Of a stretch of DNA of 64,000 bases, positions 27,572 to 36,224 are shown piece after piece (position 1 is the first letter of the stretch; each line of letters begins with the position of its first letter). The stretch covers positions 372,001 through 436,000 of the forward strand of contig NZ_JAOVZV010000001.1 of the NCBI RefSeq assembly GCF_026460945.1, given 5' to 3'. Below the pieces are notes generated by a model. The model was not told the DNA's origin. It searched no databases and saw nothing but the letters and a program-made list of their open reading frames with translations. The DNA comes from Chryseobacterium luquanense. GTDB taxonomy: Bacteria > Bacteroidota > Bacteroidia > Flavobacteriales > Weeksellaceae. Both the position numbers and the translations under genes were made by a program.

Positions 27572-27626
27572 CTATTTAATATACTGTTTTAAAAATTATT
27601 AAATACCTTTATTGAAATTTAAAATA

Positions 27627-28094
27627 ATGGATAACAAACCTGTTACATTTCAGTTTATTTCTGAACCTTCTGATGTCAATTATGGTGGAAATGTACATGG
27701 AGGAAGTGTAATGAAATGGATTGATCAAGCTGGATACGCGTGTGCAACAACATGGAGCGGAAATTATTCTGTAACGGTTTACGTGGGTGGAATCCGTTTT
27801 TATGAACCGATAAAAATTGGAGAGATCGTAAAAGTTGAGGCTCAAGTCATCTATACGGGTTCATCGAGTATGCATATTTCGATTAATGTGTTCTCAAGAA
27901 ATCTTAAACAACCGATTTTTGATAAAAAAACACATTGCATTATTGTTTTTGTGGCAGTTGATGAAAACGGTAAAAAATTACCTGTTCCTAAATGGATTCC
28001 TGAAACTAATGAAGAAAAACAGCAGGAAATTTATGCCAAACGTCTGATGGAACTGAGAACACAGATTGAAGATGAAATGAAACCTTTTCTTTAA
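27627..28094 (+). CDS. Acyl-CoA thioesterase (YciA/BACH-type hotdog)
   Basis: 155 residues from ATG 27627 (a TTG five codons earlier is less likely). The motif NYGGNVHGGSVMKWIDQAG is typical of the BACH/YciA group, which hydrolyses medium- to long-chain acyl-CoA as a hexamer in the cytosol. The C-terminal stretch is Glu/Lys-rich. The next gene starts four bases after the stop, so the two are probably co-transcribed although no metabolic link is evident. Confidence 0.85.
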   Translation: MDNKPVTFQFISEPSDVNYGGNVHGGSVMKWIDQAGYACATTWSGNYSVTVYVGGIRFYEPIKIGEIVKVEAQVIYTGSSSMHISINVFSRNLKQPIFDKKTHCIIVFVAVDENGKKLPVPKWIPETNEEKQQEIYAKRLMELRTQIEDEMKPFL

Positions 28095-28098
28095 ATTG

Positions 28099-28968
28099 AT
28101 GAACCGAAAAGATTTTTTAACCCTTTCTTCACTGGGATTTCTCGGTGTTTCATGTGGAGTTTCAGGAACAAGCCTTTCAACAAAAAATTTGGGAATACAA
28201 TTATACACTGTTCGAAATGCAATTTCTAAAAATGTAGAACAGACTTTAGAAAAACTGGCTGCATTAAGTTTTAAAAATCTTGAAATTTATGGTTATGATG
28301 GAACTTTCTTCGGGAAAACTAAATCTGAGTTTCGAACTATTCTTAAAAATACCGGTTTACAAGTAATCAGTTCACATCACAGAACTGGAGTGACAGACAA
28401 AGAAAACGGGACTTTATTACAAAACTGGGAGAAAACTTTAGAAGATCTTAATTTCATCGGGTCAAAATATGCAGTCTGCTCCTATCTTCCTGAAGCTGAA
28501 AGAACCATTGAAAATTACCGTAAACTTCCTGAAATTTTAGAAACTGCAGCAAGAGTTTCAAAGCAAAACGGAATTCAATTAGCCTATCACAATCACGATT
28601 TTGAATTTCTAAAAATGAATGAGGAAAATAATTATTATGATTTCATTCTAAAAAACACATCAGCTGATTTAGTAAAAATGGAACTCGATCTATATTGGAT
28701 TTCAAAAGCCGGTTTAGACCCATTAATTTACTTTGAAAAATATCCCGAAAGATTTCCTTTGTGGCACGTGAAGGATATGAAATCTGATACGAAAGAATTT
28801 ACAGAGATTGGTAATGGAATGATTGATTTTAAAAGAATTTTTGAAGCGAAAGAAAAAGCAGGTTTAAAACATTGGTTTGTGGAGCAGGATTCTAGTGATA
28901 AAGATATTTTTGAGAGTATTTCTATGAGTAAAAAATATATTAAGGAAAATGGATTTTTCGTTAGATAA
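28099..28968 (+). CDS. Sugar-phosphate isomerase/epimerase-like TIM-barrel protein, exported
   Basis: 289 residues from ATG 28099; the TTG immediately before it is not needed. An N-terminal segment (MNRKDFLTLSSLGFLGVSCG) looks like a lipoprotein or Tat-like export signal. The rest is a xylose-isomerase-like TIM barrel with LGIQLYTVR, ISSHHRTG, YHNHDFEF, MELDLYWISKAG and the C-terminal WFVEQD, supplying likely metal-binding His, Glu and Asp. Similar exported proteins occur in sugar catabolism of Bacteroidota; substrate unknown. Confidence 0.75.
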   Translation: MNRKDFLTLSSLGFLGVSCGVSGTSLSTKNLGIQLYTVRNAISKNVEQTLEKLAALSFKNLEIYGYDGTFFGKTKSEFRTILKNTGLQVISSHHRTGVTDKENGTLLQNWEKTLEDLNFIGSKYAVCSYLPEAERTIENYRKLPEILETAARVSKQNGIQLAYHNHDFEFLKMNEENNYYDFILKNTSADLVKMELDLYWISKAGLDPLIYFEKYPERFPLWHVKDMKSDTKEFTEIGNGMIDFKRIFEAKEKAGLKHWFVEQDSSDKDIFESISMSKKYIKENGFFVR

Positions 28969-28982
28969 ACAACTAATTATTA

Positions 28983-29026
28983 ATAGGATTTACATCCTAT
29001 CCTTTAGAAAAACGTCCCTTTGGGAC
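28983..29026 (+). repeat. Two-hairpin intergenic repeat
   Basis: ATAGGAT-TTAC-ATCCTAT (28983-29000) followed by GTCCC-TTT-GGGAC (29014-29026). I recognise this combination as a recurrent intergenic element in Bacteroidota genomes; that recognition is from memory. Confidence 0.6.
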
Positions 29027-29046
29027 TTATACTTATTTCGAACAAA

Positions 29047-29082
29047 CAAAAAACCTTTCAATTAATTGAAAGGTTTTTTTAT
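29047..29082. terminator. Terminator between the TIM-barrel gene and rny
   Basis: AAACCTTTCAATTAATTGAAAGGTTT is a perfect palindrome flanked by A-run and T-run, so it can act in both directions. Confidence 0.85.
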
Positions 29083-29097
29083 AATTTAAGAATAGTA

Positions 29098-30666
29098 TTA
29101 TCTTGCGATGTTTACAGTTCTTGTTTCTCTGATTACTGTAACTTTTACTTGTCCAGGATAAGTCAGTTCATTCTGAATTTTCTCAGAAATATCGTAAGAA
29201 AGCTGAGAAGACATTTCGTCATTTATTCTGCTGCTTTCTACCATTACTCTTAGCTCTCTACCTGCCTGAATTGCATATGCCGAAGAAACTCCTTCAAAAC
29301 TTAATGCTGCAGCTTCAAGATCTTTTAGCCTTTGAATATAAGATTCTAAAACCTGTCTTCTTGCTCCCGGTCTTGCTCCTGAAATCGCATCGGCAACCTG
29401 AATAATCGGTGACAATAATGAAGTCATTTCTACTTCGTCATGGTGAGCTCCGATTGCATTAATAACTTCTGGATTTTCACCGTACTTCTCTGCCCATTGC
29501 ATTCCCAAAAGTGCGTGTGGAAGTTCAGATTCCTGTTCTGGTACTTTTCCGATATCGTGTAAAAGACCTGCTCTTTTTGCTAATTTTACGTTTAGTCCTA
29601 ATTCAGCAGCCATTGTTGCAGCAATATTGGCAACTTCTCTTGAGTGCTGTAAAAGGTTTTGTCCATAAGAAGAACGATATTTCATTCTACCAACGATTTT
29701 AACCAATTCTGGGTGCAATCCGTGAATTCCAAGATCGATAATGGTTCTTTTACCCACTTCGATGATTTCTTCTTCGATTTGTTTTCTTGTTTTTTCAACA
29801 ACTTCTTCGATTCTTGCAGGGTGAATTCTACCGTCTGTTACCAATCTGTGAAGTGATAATCTTGCAATCTCTCTTCTTACAGGATCGAAACATGAAAGAA
29901 GAATTGCTTCCGGAGTATCATCAACAATGATTTCTACGCCCGTAACTGCTTCTAAAGCACGGATATTTCTACCTTCTCTACCGATAATTCTACCTTTTAC
30001 TTCGTCAGATTCTATGTTGAAAACAGAAACTGAATTTTCAATTGCCTGTTCTGTACCGATTCTTTGAATAGTCTGAATAACGATTTTTCTCGCCTCACTT
30101 TTAGCATTCAATTGAGCTTCTTCCATGATACTCTGAACGTGCGCCTGAGCTCTGGTTTTAGCTTCAGCTCTCATGGTTTCTACCAATTCTGCTTTAGCTT
30201 CTTCAGCTGTGTAGTTTGAAATTTTCTCAAGCATTTCAACTTTTCTAGCCGTTGCTGAGTCAAGGTCACTTTGCTTTTTCTCTAAAATTTCATTCTTCTT
30301 AGCGTAATCAGCTATTTGTCTGTCAAGATCTTTTTCTAATTTCCCAGCTTTGCTAAGCTCATCATTTAGTTTATTTTCTTTGTCTTTAGTTCTCTTCTCA
30401 GCTTCCTGCATTTTCTTTTCACGTACCTGAATGTCTGCATCGTGCTGAGATTTTAGTTCTAAGAATTTTTCTTTAGCCTGAAGATTTTTTTCTTTCTTTA
30501 TAGATTCTGCCTGTAAATTAGCTTTCTCTAATAAATTATCTGCATTTTTCTTAGCATCGTCGATAATAAATTTAGCCTTTGTATTTAGTGAGCTTTTAGA
30601 GAAAACCATCCCTATCACAGCTCCTATAACCAAACAAATCACGCCTACTATTATGGCTGTTGTCAT
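29098..30666 (-). CDS. rny: Ribonuclease Y
   Basis: 522 residues. An N-terminal membrane helix (about 3-22) and a long coiled coil (about 30-190, Lys/Glu/Ala-rich) are followed by a KH domain with [11 protein letters not shown]. The HD domain has [10 protein letters not shown] and GAHHDEVE, and a C-terminal helical domain follows. RNase Y is an endoribonuclease that starts mRNA decay at the inner face of the membrane. Its 5' side is occupied by a 6S-like RNA and zapA on the same strand. Confidence 0.97.
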   Translation of the reverse strand: MTTAIIVGVICLVIGAVIGMVFSKSSLNTKAKFIIDDAKKNADNLLEKANLQAESIKKEKNLQAKEKFLELKSQHDADIQVREKKMQEAEKRTKDKENKLNDELSKAGKLEKDLDRQIADYAKKNEILEKKQSDLDSATARKVEMLEKISNYTAEEAKAELVETMRAEAKTRAQAHVQSIMEEAQLNAKSEARKIVIQTIQRIGTEQAIENSVSVFNIESDEVKGRIIGREGRNIRALEAVTGVEIIVDDTPEAILLSCFDPVRREIARLSLHRLVTDGRIHPARIEEVVEKTRKQIEEEIIEVGKRTIIDLGIHGLHPELVKIVGRMKYRSSYGQNLLQHSREVANIAATMAAELGLNVKLAKRAGLLHDIGKVPEQESELPHALLGMQWAEKYGENPEVINAIGAHHDEVEMTSLLSPIIQVADAISGARPGARRQVLESYIQRLKDLEAAALSFEGVSSAYAIQAGRELRVMVESSRINDEMSSQLSYDISEKIQNELTYPGQVKVTVIRETRTVNIAR

Positions 30667-30702
30667 ATATATATTTAGTTTTAATTGTCTTGTTTAAATA
30701 AA

Positions 30703-30880
30703 ATAAAAAAAGCCTACAATAATCCAGTGATATAGAGTAAACTCCTAATCTCCACGATTTGAACTGATTTCTATCGTCTGTAATCCTGCAAGCAGGCGCG
30801 CCATTCGATAGACATTTGTCCGTTAATTGTTTAGCGTTGAGTTTACCTTTAATGTGTTAGAATTACTGTAGGCAGGTCTT
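30703..30880 (-). ncRNA. ssrS: 6S-like RNA (6S-Flavo type)
   Basis: On the minus strand a 3' end with a T-run (30704-30711) closes a rod-like RNA. GCCTACA at 30712 pairs with TGTAGGC ending at 30873; GTAAACTC near 30737 pairs with GAGTTTAC at 30839; CTATCG (30771-30776) pairs with CGATAG (30805-30810). An apical CCTGC-AA-GCAGG hairpin sits at 30785-30796. The two large unpaired strands between the second and third stems form the central bubble expected of 6S RNA, which mimics an open promoter and binds RNA polymerase. The zapA neighbourhood supports this, since ssrS lies next to zapA in many bacteria. Confidence 0.8.
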
Positions 30881-30892
30881 TGGAAAAAAAAT

Positions 30893-31180
30893 CTATTTTC
30901 CTATATCGTTCAACGACTGATTAATTTTTGTTAGTCTTTCGTTGGTTGACTTTATATTTTTATCATGATTCAGAGCAACAACCTCTGCATTGGTTCCTAA
31001 TTTTAGGGCACACATTGCCAAAGCATCCTGTTTATCTCTTACATCAAAATTCTGTTCAAAATCTTTAATCATATTTTCAATTTGCTTCCCTACTTTACGC
31101 AAAGTTTCTTCTTCTGCTGCGGGTACATTCAGCGGATATACTCTTCCTGCAATATTGATGGTTATTCTCCTTACCTCCAT
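30893..31180 (-). CDS. zapA: Cell division protein ZapA
   Basis: 95 residues from ATG 31180 (MEVRRITINIAGRVYPL); the longer frame adds an unlikely N terminus that overlaps the previous gene. RITINIAGRVYPL and the following helix are typical ZapA, and the C-terminal half forms the coiled coil. ZapA binds FtsZ and bundles its filaments at midcell. Its ATG overlaps the stop of the preceding coiled-coil gene by one base, indicating translational coupling. The 6S-like RNA begins just after its stop. Confidence 0.85.
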   Translation of the reverse strand: MEVRRITINIAGRVYPLNVPAAEEETLRKVGKQIENMIKDFEQNFDVRDKQDALAMCALKLGTNAEVVALNHDKNIKSTNERLTKINQSLNDIGK

Positions 31181-31482
31181 TATAATCCACTGTTTTGAAG
31201 CTGTGCAATACAAAAGTCTACTTCTTTTACCAATCTGTTGATATGGTTTTTCATGAGTCTGTTGTGTTCAGGATTTCCTGATATTGCTGAATAAAGCTTT
31301 ATATTTTTCTGTTCTTCTGCTAATACCTGATTTTTCTTTCTTTCCGCATCATATTTCACCTTCAATTCGTTATGCTCTTTATTTAATTCCGAAAACATTT
31401 CAGATAAATTTTGATGACTTTTTTGAAGATTCAAAATCTTTTTTTCTAATTCTGAAAAATTATTTTCTAATTCTTGAAGCAT
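31180..31482 (-). CDS. Small coiled-coil protein upstream of zapA
   Basis: 100 residues, almost entirely heptad-like helix (about 1-65) rich in Leu, Glu and Lys, followed by a short helical end. No named family recognised. The one-base stop/start overlap with zapA suggests it is made together with ZapA, so a ZapB-like or division-associated role is an inference. A -7 box lies at 31512-31519. Confidence 0.7.
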   Translation of the reverse strand: MLQELENNFSELEKKILNLQKSHQNLSEMFSELNKEHNELKVKYDAERKKNQVLAEEQKNIKLYSAISGNPEHNRLMKNHINRLVKEVDFCIAQLQNSGL

Positions 31483-31511
31483 TTCAGGTTTATAAATATT
31501 CTAACTATTAG

Positions 31512-31519
31512 CAAAAATA
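31512..31519 (-). promoter_or_regulatory. -7 box for the coiled-coil/zapA/6S unit (TATTTTTG on the minus strand)
   Basis: Matches TAnnTTTG, 29 bases upstream of the coiled-coil gene start. Confidence 0.45.
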
Positions 31520-31566
31520 GGAAAATATTGGTACTAATAAAAATTATTATCTCTATATTTTGATTA

Positions 31567-31600
31567 AAACAAAAAAGGAGATGCCAAGCAACTCCTTTTA
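31567..31600 (-). terminator. Terminator of the porT operon
   Basis: AAAAGGAG pairs with CTCCTTTT around an 11-base loop. On the minus strand it is followed by a T-run. Confidence 0.75.
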
Positions 31601-31619
31601 ATATTAATTTTTCATTATA

Positions 31620-32402
31620 TTATTCAAATTTCAATACAAACATGATTGCTCTTGTCTGTAGTGTAGATACTGCTGCAGACCAATAAGGAGGCGTTGTAGC
31701 ATTATCTGCTACCATTTCGTTATTCATAAAGAACGTTCCTCTTACAGCCGGAGTCAATTTAAATTTATTAAAGTAAAACTGAATACCCATCTCTGCAGAC
31801 CACGCAAAATTATGCGTTGTAGATCTGAAAGTCTGTTGTTGATTATCCTCTACAGAACCTGAATTAGACTGTAAATTAACAATATAATTCACACCCGCTG
31901 CAATATATGGTCTAGAGTTGTACCATCTTTCTCCGTGAAATTCCAAAAGCACAGGGATATCAACCAAAGTAGATTTAATATCTCTATTTCTATCTTTATC
32001 AGTTAATAATATAGGATTAAAAGGTGCATTTGTTAAGCTTCCATCTCTATATATGTCATTTGATTGAGTATTGAAAGTCAATTGTCTTTGAGCAAACTGC
32101 AAACCCGGTTCTAATCTTACATCTAAGTAATCATTCATTCTGAATTTTGCAATAAGACCTGCTCCGAAGCTTGTACTTTCTTTTGAAGATACTAAATTAT
32201 GATTTTCATACATTCCGTATCGAGGATCAAGCACAATTTTATAGTCTATCATATTTGCATTCAAATAAAACCCCCAACTGACTTTTTTCTGGTCAAAGTC
32301 TTCCAACCTGTCCATCCTGTCTTGAGTTCTAAATTGAGCATTTCCAAGGAATGCAATATTAACTGAGGCTAAAACCAGAGCTTTTAATAGAAATTTATTC
32401 AT
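31620..32402 (-). CDS. porT: Type IX secretion protein PorT/SprT family
   Basis: 260 residues with a signal peptide (ending near GNAQ) and an outer-membrane beta-barrel pattern of alternating aromatic strands, ending in FVLKFE with a terminal aromatic-X motif. PorT is required for type IX secretion, which exports adhesins and enzymes and drives gliding in Flavobacteriia. The assignment is supported by the position directly downstream of ubiE (three bases), the usual arrangement in this class. Confidence 0.85.
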   Translation of the reverse strand: MNKFLLKALVLASVNIAFLGNAQFRTQDRMDRLEDFDQKKVSWGFYLNANMIDYKIVLDPRYGMYENHNLVSSKESTSFGAGLIAKFRMNDYLDVRLEPGLQFAQRQLTFNTQSNDIYRDGSLTNAPFNPILLTDKDRNRDIKSTLVDIPVLLEFHGERWYNSRPYIAAGVNYIVNLQSNSGSVEDNQQQTFRSTTHNFAWSAEMGIQFYFNKFKLTPAVRGTFFMNNEMVADNATTPPYWSAAVSTLQTRAIMFVLKFE

Positions 32403-32405
32403 AGG

Positions 32406-33137
32406 TTATTTTGTTGCTTTATAAATTGTGGCTATACCTAAACTTAGTTTTTTGTATTCTACTTTTTTAAATCCTGTATCTAAAAGAATTTGTCTCATTT
32501 TTTCTCCAAACGGAAATGCATTTACAGAATCGGGAAGATAAGTATATGCTCTATTATCTTTAGAAATCAATCTTCCGATTGCCGGTAATATATTTTTAAA
32601 ATAAAACATATAAAATGGCCCTAAAAACCCTTCTACTTTCGAAAACTCAAGAATATAAACGCTTCTGTTTTCTTTTACAACTCTTCTTAGTTCTGACAAT
32701 CCTTTATTTAGATTTTCAAAATTCCTTACTCCAAAAGCAACGGAAACAGCATCAAATCTATTGTCCTCGAAAGGTAAATTTTCTGCATCTCCCTTTTGCA
32801 TAGAAATTTTGCCGTCTAAATTAAGTTTTTTTATTTTAATAACGCCAACATTTAACATTTGTTGCGATAAATCTAATCCAACTACCTTTGCACCTGTTCC
32901 TTTTTCAACGGCAATGGCTAAATCTCCGGTTCCTGTAGCAACATCCAGTGTTTCTTTGGGATTATCGTAATTCATCCATTTTACCAATTTATTCCTCCAG
33001 AGTACATCTATCTTCATAGATAATACGTGGTTTAGCAAATCGTATTTAGGTGCAATATTGTCGAACATGTCCTCTACCTGACTCTTTTTGCTAGATTCAG
33101 AATTGTAGGGCGTTACTTGGTTGATATCTTTTGTCAA
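32406..33137 (-). CDS. ubiE: Demethylmenaquinone methyltransferase
   Basis: 243 residues. LDVATGTGDLAIAVE is SAM motif I, GLDLSQQML motif II and KGDAENLPFEDNRFDAVSVAFGVRNFEN the UbiE/MenG signature. It methylates demethylmenaquinone to menaquinone, the main quinone of this group, using SAM. It is the middle gene of a tight three-gene unit, three bases from each neighbour. The cytochrome bd oxidase at 47.7 kb would use the resulting menaquinol. Confidence 0.95.
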   Translation of the reverse strand: MTKDINQVTPYNSESSKKSQVEDMFDNIAPKYDLLNHVLSMKIDVLWRNKLVKWMNYDNPKETLDVATGTGDLAIAVEKGTGAKVVGLDLSQQMLNVGVIKIKKLNLDGKISMQKGDAENLPFEDNRFDAVSVAFGVRNFENLNKGLSELRRVVKENRSVYILEFSKVEGFLGPFYMFYFKNILPAIGRLISKDNRAYTYLPDSVNAFPFGEKMRQILLDTGFKKVEYKKLSLGIATIYKATK

Positions 33138-33140
33138 AAC

Positions 33141-33710
33141 TTAAAACTTGTAATATTCTTTATAATAATTAAGATAATCCTCTTTGCGGAAAATCTTTGA
33201 GCGGGATTCTACTTTCTGAATATTTTTAATCAATTGATCATAATCTTCATCTACATTAAAATAAAAGTCATCTGTATACAGTTTATTAAAATGTTTCGCA
33301 CCGCCATAATAATCTTTTCCGTCAATCTTAGTCTTATCCAACGCCAAAAGTAATGAATCTTTTTTAAGATTGTACCCATAATATTGATCATTGATATAAT
33401 AATCTTTGTGAGCAATATTTAAAAGACCACGAACTTTCTTTACCTTAAAGGCAGAATCGTAAAGCATTTTCTTATTTTGATCAAATACTTTAATTGAGTT
33501 TTTTCCTTTATTTAAGTCTACTTGCACAAACTGTCCTGCCGAAATAATTCCTTCAGAACCATTATTTATTTTAAAATAATAAGTATTTGGAGTAGGATTA
33601 TCTACCAAATAATAATTTTTTTTAGCCAAAAAGAAATTATAAATAGCAAAAGCACCGATAAATACCACTAGGGCAATAAGTAAACCTTTTAAAGACGGGT
33701 TGTTTTTCAT
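33141..33710 (-). CDS. Membrane-anchored protein of unknown function in the ubiE-porT operon
   Basis: 189 residues. One N-terminal membrane helix (about 9-27) precedes a soluble domain, probably periplasmic, rich in Tyr, Lys and Asp, with a beta-like first half (YYLVDNPTPNTYYFKIN) and a helical end. I do not recognise a family. Its tight spacing with ubiE and porT makes co-expression likely; a role in envelope or secretion work is inference. A -7 box lies at 33733-33740. Confidence 0.7.
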   Translation of the reverse strand: MKNNPSLKGLLIALVVFIGAFAIYNFFLAKKNYYLVDNPTPNTYYFKINNGSEGIISAGQFVQVDLNKGKNSIKVFDQNKKMLYDSAFKVKKVRGLLNIAHKDYYINDQYYGYNLKKDSLLLALDKTKIDGKDYYGGAKHFNKLYTDDFYFNVDEDYDQLIKNIQKVESRSKIFRKEDYLNYYKEYYKF

Positions 33711-33732
33711 AGATTGTCAGAAACAATTTTTG

Positions 33733-33740
33733 CAAATTTA
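33733..33740 (-). promoter_or_regulatory. -7 box for the ubiE-porT operon (TAAATTTG on the minus strand)
   Basis: Matches TAnnTTTG, 22 bases upstream of the first gene. It lies divergent to the box at 33778. Confidence 0.55.
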
Positions 33741-33777
33741 ATAATATTTTTAATTCTTTCTTATTAATATTAATTAT

Positions 33778-33785
33778 TAACTTTG
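33778..33785 (+). promoter_or_regulatory. -7 box TAACTTTG for the KAS III gene
   Basis: Matches TAnnTTTG, 25 bases before the ATG at 33811. Confidence 0.5.
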
Positions 33786-33810
33786 CATCTTTAAAAAATT
33801 ACATAAACGA

Positions 33811-34878
33811 ATGCCGAATACGATCATTATTGGTTCCGGATCTTACCTACCGAATAGAGTAATTGGAAGAGACTTTTTCATGGATTCAGAGTTTTATTCA
33901 GAAGATGGTGTTAAAATTGACAAACCTACTGAAGAAACTATTTCAAAATTTGTAGAAATTACTGAAATTGAAAACAGGCGATTTATAGATGAAGACCTTT
34001 CAAACTCACAAATCGGTTTTGAGGCGGCAAAAATCGCTATTGCAGATGCAAATGTAGATCAGGAGGAACTTGATTATATTATTTATGCAAGTAATTTTGG
34101 TGAAGTTACTGTAAATGGATATGTTGATTTTATGCCAACTATGGCAGCAAGAGTTAAGAATAAATTAGGCATCAAAAATAGAAAATGTATCACTTATGAT
34201 ATGGTTTTCGGATGTCCGGGATGGGTAGAAGCAATGATTTTGGCTGATAATTTAATTAAAGCAAAAGTAGCTAAAACAATTCTTGTAATCGGTGGCGAAA
34301 CTCTAAGCAGAGTTACCGATCCTTACGATAGAAATAAAATGATTTTTGCAGACGGAGCCGGAGCTGTTATAGTAAAAGCAACTGAACAGGAAAATGTAGG
34401 AATTATCGCTCACAACACTATCTGTGACAATGGTATCGAACTAAATTATCTTGCAAACGGACCATCTATCAACAAAGAAGCAGATCAAACACGTTTATAT
34501 GTAAGAATGTTGGGAAGAAAAATTTATGAGTACGCTCTTAAAAATGTTCCTACTGCCATTAAAGAAACAATTGATGAGGCAGGATTATCTATAGAAGACA
34601 TTGATAAAATTTTAATTCACCAAGCAAATGCAAAGATGGATTATGCAATGATAGATAGACTTCACAAATTATATGATGTAAAAGATTATGACCATGCTGT
34701 ATCTCCCATGACTGTTCAGGATTTGGGAAATACTTCTGTTGCCACAATTCCAACAATGTTTGATTTAATAATTAAAGGAAAAATGGAAGGTCATTCGTTT
34801 AAAGATAAAGGTAACATTGTCATGACTTCTGTGGGAGCAGGAATGAACATCAATGCTATCGTTTATAAATTTCCTTAA
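33811..34878 (+). CDS. 3-oxoacyl-ACP synthase III family protein (FabH-like)
   Basis: 355 residues with a thiolase fold. The catalytic triad is visible as Cys135 in VFGCPGW, His in ILIHQANAKM and Asn in DLGNTSVATIP. It condenses an acyl-CoA or acyl-ACP with malonyl-ACP. Housekeeping FabH is usually shorter (about 320-335), and this one carries extra residues near the N terminus (20-60), so it may start fatty-acid, polyene (flexirubin-like) or another acyl pathway. No such cluster is nearby. Own promoter and terminator. Confidence 0.85.
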   Translation: MPNTIIIGSGSYLPNRVIGRDFFMDSEFYSEDGVKIDKPTEETISKFVEITEIENRRFIDEDLSNSQIGFEAAKIAIADANVDQEELDYIIYASNFGEVTVNGYVDFMPTMAARVKNKLGIKNRKCITYDMVFGCPGWVEAMILADNLIKAKVAKTILVIGGETLSRVTDPYDRNKMIFADGAGAVIVKATEQENVGIIAHNTICDNGIELNYLANGPSINKEADQTRLYVRMLGRKIYEYALKNVPTAIKETIDEAGLSIEDIDKILIHQANAKMDYAMIDRLHKLYDVKDYDHAVSPMTVQDLGNTSVATIPTMFDLIIKGKMEGHSFKDKGNIVMTSVGAGMNINAIVYKFP

Positions 34879-34903
34879 ACTTAAATAATTTAACAAGATA
34901 TAG

Positions 34904-34938
34904 AAGCACAAAGGGTAATTTTCTTTTGTGCTTTTTTT
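34904..34938 (+). terminator. Terminator after the KAS III gene
   Basis: AAGCACAAAG pairs with CTTTTGTGCTT, followed by a T-run. Confidence 0.85.
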
Positions 34939-34951
34939 ATAAAATTCAGTT

Positions 34952-36157
34952 ATGCAAAGAAATTTTTTAATTATTGCCGGAATTTTCCTTTTAATGGAAA
35001 TCTATATTTATCAGGCAATAAGAACGTTGACCGATAATTTTTGGATAAAATTAGGCTATGTTATCGTGTATTTGGGAGTTTACGGTTTATTCGCTTACGA
35101 AGTCCTGAATTTCCAAAGAAGTGACAGAGATTCACACAGACCGCATTTAATCAGTATTTTATTCTTAGTTTTTATTCTTCCAAAAATATTTGTTGTTTTA
35201 TTTCTTTTGATCGATGACATTTTCCGTACGGGAAATTATTTGGTAGGATTTACACGTTCTACTGAAAATTTCTTTCCAGAAAGACGTAAGTTTTTAAGTT
35301 TAGTAGGATTAGGTTTAGGCGGAGTTCTTTCAGGTTTGTTTATTGACGGAATTACTTTCGGAAAATACAGACACAAAGTAAGAAAGGTAAAATTAAAAAT
35401 TGCCAATCTTCCGAAAAGCTTCAAAGGTTATAAAATTATTCAGATTTCAGACGTCCATAGTGGAAGTTTCGATGACCCTAATAAATTGGCTCATGCGATT
35501 GATTTAATTAACGAACAAAAACCTGACCTAGTGCTCTTTACAGGAGATATGGTGAATAATGTTTCGGATGAGTTTAAACCTTTCATTCCGTTGTTTTCAA
35601 AAATCACTGCAAAAGATGGAAAACTTTCTGTTTTAGGAAACCACGATTATGGAGATTATGTAACATGGAAATCTCCTGATGAAAAGAAAAACAACCTTGA
35701 TACTTTAATTGATTATCAGAAGCAAGCCGGTTTTGATATGTTGAGAAACGAAAACAGAGTCATTGAAAAAGACGGCGAAAAATTATACATTTTAGGAGTA
35801 GAAAACTGGGGCTTAAAACCTTTTCCACAGTTTGGCCAAATTGATAAAGCCTTAGAAAACGTACCACAAAATGCCGCTAAAATTTTGATGAGCCACGACC
35901 CTACTCATTTTGATTACGTTGTTAAAAAGCATCCTGCAAACATTTCTTTAACACTTTCCGGTCATACTCACGGAATGCAGTTTGGTCTAGATTTAAAAAA
36001 TATTAAATGGTCTCCGGTTCAGTATAAATATCCAAAATGGGCAGATCTGTATGAAAGTGAAGGAAAACTATTGTACGTTAATCGTGGTTTCGGAGTTTTA
36101 GGCTATCCAGGAAGAGTGGGTGTTTTACCTGAAATTACACTTTTGGAATTATCCTAA
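34952..36157 (+). CDS. Membrane-bound metallophosphoesterase (YkuE-like)
   Basis: 401 residues. About four N-terminal membrane helices (to about 130), one of which resembles a twin-Arg-like segment (ERRKFLSLVGLGLGG), lead into a calcineurin-like domain. Metal-binding motifs are ISDVHSG, FTGDMVNN, LGNHDYGDY, MSHDP and SGHTHGMQFG. The family cleaves phosphoesters with two metal ions; relatives act on UDP-diacylglucosamine or phospholipid-like substrates at the membrane. Substrate not predictable here. Confidence 0.85.
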   Translation: MQRNFLIIAGIFLLMEIYIYQAIRTLTDNFWIKLGYVIVYLGVYGLFAYEVLNFQRSDRDSHRPHLISILFLVFILPKIFVVLFLLIDDIFRTGNYLVGFTRSTENFFPERRKFLSLVGLGLGGVLSGLFIDGITFGKYRHKVRKVKLKIANLPKSFKGYKIIQISDVHSGSFDDPNKLAHAIDLINEQKPDLVLFTGDMVNNVSDEFKPFIPLFSKITAKDGKLSVLGNHDYGDYVTWKSPDEKKNNLDTLIDYQKQAGFDMLRNENRVIEKDGEKLYILGVENWGLKPFPQFGQIDKALENVPQNAAKILMSHDPTHFDYVVKKHPANISLTLSGHTHGMQFGLDLKNIKWSPVQYKYPKWADLYESEGKLLYVNRGFGVLGYPGRVGVLPEITLLELS

Positions 36158-36172
36158 AATTATGATGAATGT

Positions 36173-36206
36173 TTAAAGTTCAAAGTTGCACATTAACTTT
36201 GAACTT
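36173..36206. repeat. Inverted repeat between convergent genes, possible terminator
   Basis: AAGTTCAAAGTT (36176-36187) and AACTTTGAACTT (36195-36206) flank a seven-base loop. This is a 12-bp perfect stem between two converging stops, without a long T-run. Confidence 0.65.
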
Positions 36207-36224
36207 TGAACTTATAATTTGGAA

